Source of the DNA: Aselliscus stoliczkanus
Lineage: Eukaryota; Chordata; Mammalia; Chiroptera; Hipposideridae
Reading direction: 5' to 3'
NCBI GenBank assembly: GCA_033961575.1
Contig: CM066735.1
Span: 91,395,449 to 91,459,448, forward strand
DNA: 64,000 nt
Shown here in pieces: positions 61,487 to 64,000 of this stretch. The notes beneath the pieces are model-generated. The model saw only the letters and a list, made by a program, of their open reading frames with translations. It was not told the origin of the DNA and ran no database searches. The position numbers and the translations under genes were made by a program. The first letter of the stretch is position 1. Each line of letters opens with the position of its first letter.

Positions 61487-64000
61487 GACTTACTGAATTT
61501 TCATTTCAACATGTATCACATTCCATAAATCATGCTAAGTATTTCAGTTGGGAAGTTAATTTATCCCTTACCTGTTAAACCACTGTCACTTACACTTACT
61601 TACACCACGATTTGGTCATAAAAACCTCCCAAAGCACTATGTTGCTTACAGAGTGCTCTGTATTCAAAAGTACATTAATAAACAAAAATATCAAGATATT
61701 TGCCCTCCAATCCCAAAACCAATGAAGGGCTTAATATAGACGCCCAAACTCTAGTATTGAAAAGAGAGAAAAAGACAGTAAGTTTGGGGAACGGTCTTGG
61801 TTATTCATTGAAAAGACCTTCTCACAGAATGGTGGTAACATGGGTAATGGTTTATAGTGGTTAACTCACATGTTTTCATCTCAGATTTCTCAAGCCTAAC
61901 TAGTAACGGCTGTTTCAAGGATAATGATGGATGTCAGTCAAGTAACAAAAAGGTCTTTACTTGGAGAGACTTGCATGTCCCAGTCGATACACAGAATACA
62001 CTCTACAGAGCAGGCAGAACTCTTTTAAATCAATGTATGGTGTGAACTGGATTCCTTCACGCAAACACTTCTTGAATGCCTATGTTATTAGACTGCTCAG
62101 TGTCAGGGGTTTTGACAACTGAACAAGACAAAAACCCTTTGTCTTCAAGATGTCCTCTGCTCTAACTCGTTAAGAGATAAGTAAGATTCCTTCATTTAAG
62201 AGAAAAAAGAGATGAAGAGAAAGGGAGAGGAGAAAACATAGAAGAGAAAGGAAAAAAATCCCCACCTACCTGCTGTGACCCTATACCCACCATAGGTTTT
62301 TTTTTTTTCTTTCAGTCTGAAATTTTGGAGTGGAAGTAACAGAAAGATAGGTTAGGGGAACAAGCATATAAAAGAAAACCAGAAAGAATCAAAAGCTAGG
62401 CAATCAAAAATATGGCAATAAAGAAGGGAGAAAATATGGACAAAATAAGGGCTAGTGGGAAGAGTAGGGCCCAAACTGGCTAGGAGGCACCACCTACCAC
62501 AGGGTTGTTTTGAGAATTAAAATGAGGGGGGCGGGGGGGAGGGAGGCGGAAGAAACATCACCTCTTAGAGCAACAGACTTACAGTAGTCTCTCCTTAAAT
62601 GTAGTGATCACCAGTTACTAATTATTCCTACTGGCTCCAATAGTATGGCTCTTTAATATCTCCCAAGAACTATAAAACACTTGTGTTAGACTGGATATAT
62701 ATGGAAGGAGGGAGAGATCGTTTCACACTGTCTGTAATATGAAGTCCTACCTTTATTCAGAGACCATCTTTGAGTTTAAAAATAAAGGTAACGTCCTAAG
62801 TTGACATGACCTCTGACCATAATTTTCACAAGGTGGGATATAGGGAGAGCTCTTAATCAGTCCTCTCCCTCTAGGAACATGTAGTGGCCTCGCTAGCGAA
62901 AGGATACTAGCCTGATGGGATCACTGCTTCGTATCCTGAGGTCAGGTCCCTAGGTCATCTGAAGTTGGCCTCCCTGCCGATGTCTGCAGGTAGCATATGT
63001 ACTTGGGCAGAAAATCCAGACACTGGCTGTTACAGCTGTTAACACCTGGTTACCAGGCTGGAGTTAACCGAAAAGTGGACTAAGGCAAAAGACAACACTA
63101 CACAGACAAAAAGATGATAAAAAGATGAACTATCCTCTTTTATCTACAATAGTTAATGATATCTGAGATTTAAAGGTAAAACCCCTGTTTTGAGGAACCA
63201 AGGCCAACAAGAGATGGCAGGCCATCGAAAACTCAGTACTGGCAGCATTCCAAGCTGCCTAAACTAAAACTCCAGTGGTCAGTACCATATACTTTTCTTC
63301 AGTCAGCTTGGTGATACTAAGAAAGAGATCCAGGAGAAAATAACAGTAAAGTCAGTCTAACCCTAGAGGTGCCATGTTGCCATGGGCCCAATTCTACTGG
63401 CCCCCCAGTATAGAAAAAAAGATAAAAGAACGAAGATTTAACAATATGCCGGTGCAAGCACATTTTACGGACTGTACAGAAAACTGGCCATTTCCAAATT
63501 TCATAGTTCATCAAAATAATCTATAGAACTTAAAAAATTAAAGGTTCTGACCCCTCATCCCAGGCCTGCTGAGTGAAGAATATCCAGAGGGAGACCAAGA
63601 ATCTGTATTTTACTCTTAAAGGTCATCTTTAAGCAGGGACCTTGCATTTGGGAAACACCGGTACAGGTTAATGACAGTAGAACCACCAGTTTGGAACATA
63701 AGCTAACATTTTACAGCTTGTCACCTGTGATATCCAAATCAAGATAGCTATTTGTTTGGAATTAGCTTTCAGTTTGTGTGTAAACTTTTCTGAAAGTTTA
63801 GAGTTAAGGAATAAAGCACACAACATAAACTATGTAATAACAACCAAGAAAAAATGTGCCACACTTCCGTTAATCAAAAATGCAGAATAAAGGAGGATTG
63901 TAATAATAAAAATAACTCTGAGTGAAATAATGTCAAATATAGTTGAAATCATAAAGCAGGAACTAGAAGCCCTGGAGAAAACTCAATAGTATGGGTCCCT

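Larger units (their letters stand above)
60780..64000 (-). other. UBE2E1: UBE2E1 intron, continuing past the right edge
   Basis: Contains a 68-bp tandem duplication (61050-61185), a short SINE (61381-61486), a G-rich run at about 62525-62550 and a possible MER5-like piece at about 63538-63660. I looked on minus for the preceding exon (the K-E-L-A-D-I-T-L-D-P-P-P-N segment) and did not find it. Confidence 0.75.

Overview
This is eukaryotic nuclear DNA from a placental mammal. The genes are split by GT-AG introns, there are two CpG-island promoters, and the old repeat fossils are the ordinary mammalian set (L1, L2, MIR, MaLR/MLT1 LTRs, MER5, MER20, Tigger). The young repeats are tRNA-derived SINEs that begin GGGCCGGCCGAGTGG, about 35 copies in several modular forms. 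Their 3' module (CCCCAATAAAATCTTTAAA) resembles what I remember of horseshoe-bat (Rhin-type) SINEs. No Alu, B1/B2, CAN, BovB or ERE element is seen. With a fairly young mariner copy this points to a bat, most likely the rhinolophoid side, but I cannot fix the species.

Gene layout, left to right. The promoter, 5' end and first coding exon of NR1D2 (Rev-erb beta, minus strand) lie at about 1.3-2.8 kb, and the rest of that gene is off the left edge. A SINE-rich intergenic stretch runs from 2.9 to 27.5 kb. The complete RPL15 gene (minus strand, 204 aa, three coding exons plus a noncoding TOP-type first exon) lies at 28.9-31.33 kb and shares a CpG-island head-to-head promoter with NKIRAS1. NKIRAS1 (kappaB-Ras1, plus strand, 192 aa) has coding exons at 38.94, 46.55 and 53.96 kb. 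The last three coding exons of UBE2E1 (E2 enzyme UbcH6, minus strand) lie at 57.2, 58.4 and 60.7 kb, with its 5' exons beyond the right edge. From memory, this is the human 3p24.2 order (UBE2E1-NKIRAS1-RPL15-NR1D2), read in reverse.

The genes have separate jobs: circadian transcriptional repression, the large ribosomal subunit, a brake on NF-kappaB/Ral signalling, and ubiquitin conjugation. The clearest regulatory logic is a cluster of three CACGTG E-boxes and one perfect D-box (TTATGTAA) just inside NR1D2 intron 1, as expected for a clock-controlled gene, plus the divergent RPL15/NKIRAS1 promoter.

The most unusual material is mobile DNA. Two SINE insertions carry extra 3' sequence inside perfect target-site duplications (3' transduction). 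A SINE with three tRNA-like units sits inside an MLT1 LTR and is itself split by a younger SINE. A composite SINE joins the short-SINE head to the trimeric-SINE tail. One composite copy lies in sense in the NKIRAS1 3' UTR and supplies a poly(A) signal. A mariner keeps both transposase ends around a SINE fragment. A weak endogenous-retrovirus remnant lies at 51.3-53.0 kb. I see no CRISPR array, operon or other prokaryotic system, and no genuinely new protein-coding gene. Repeat family names are recalled, not searched.
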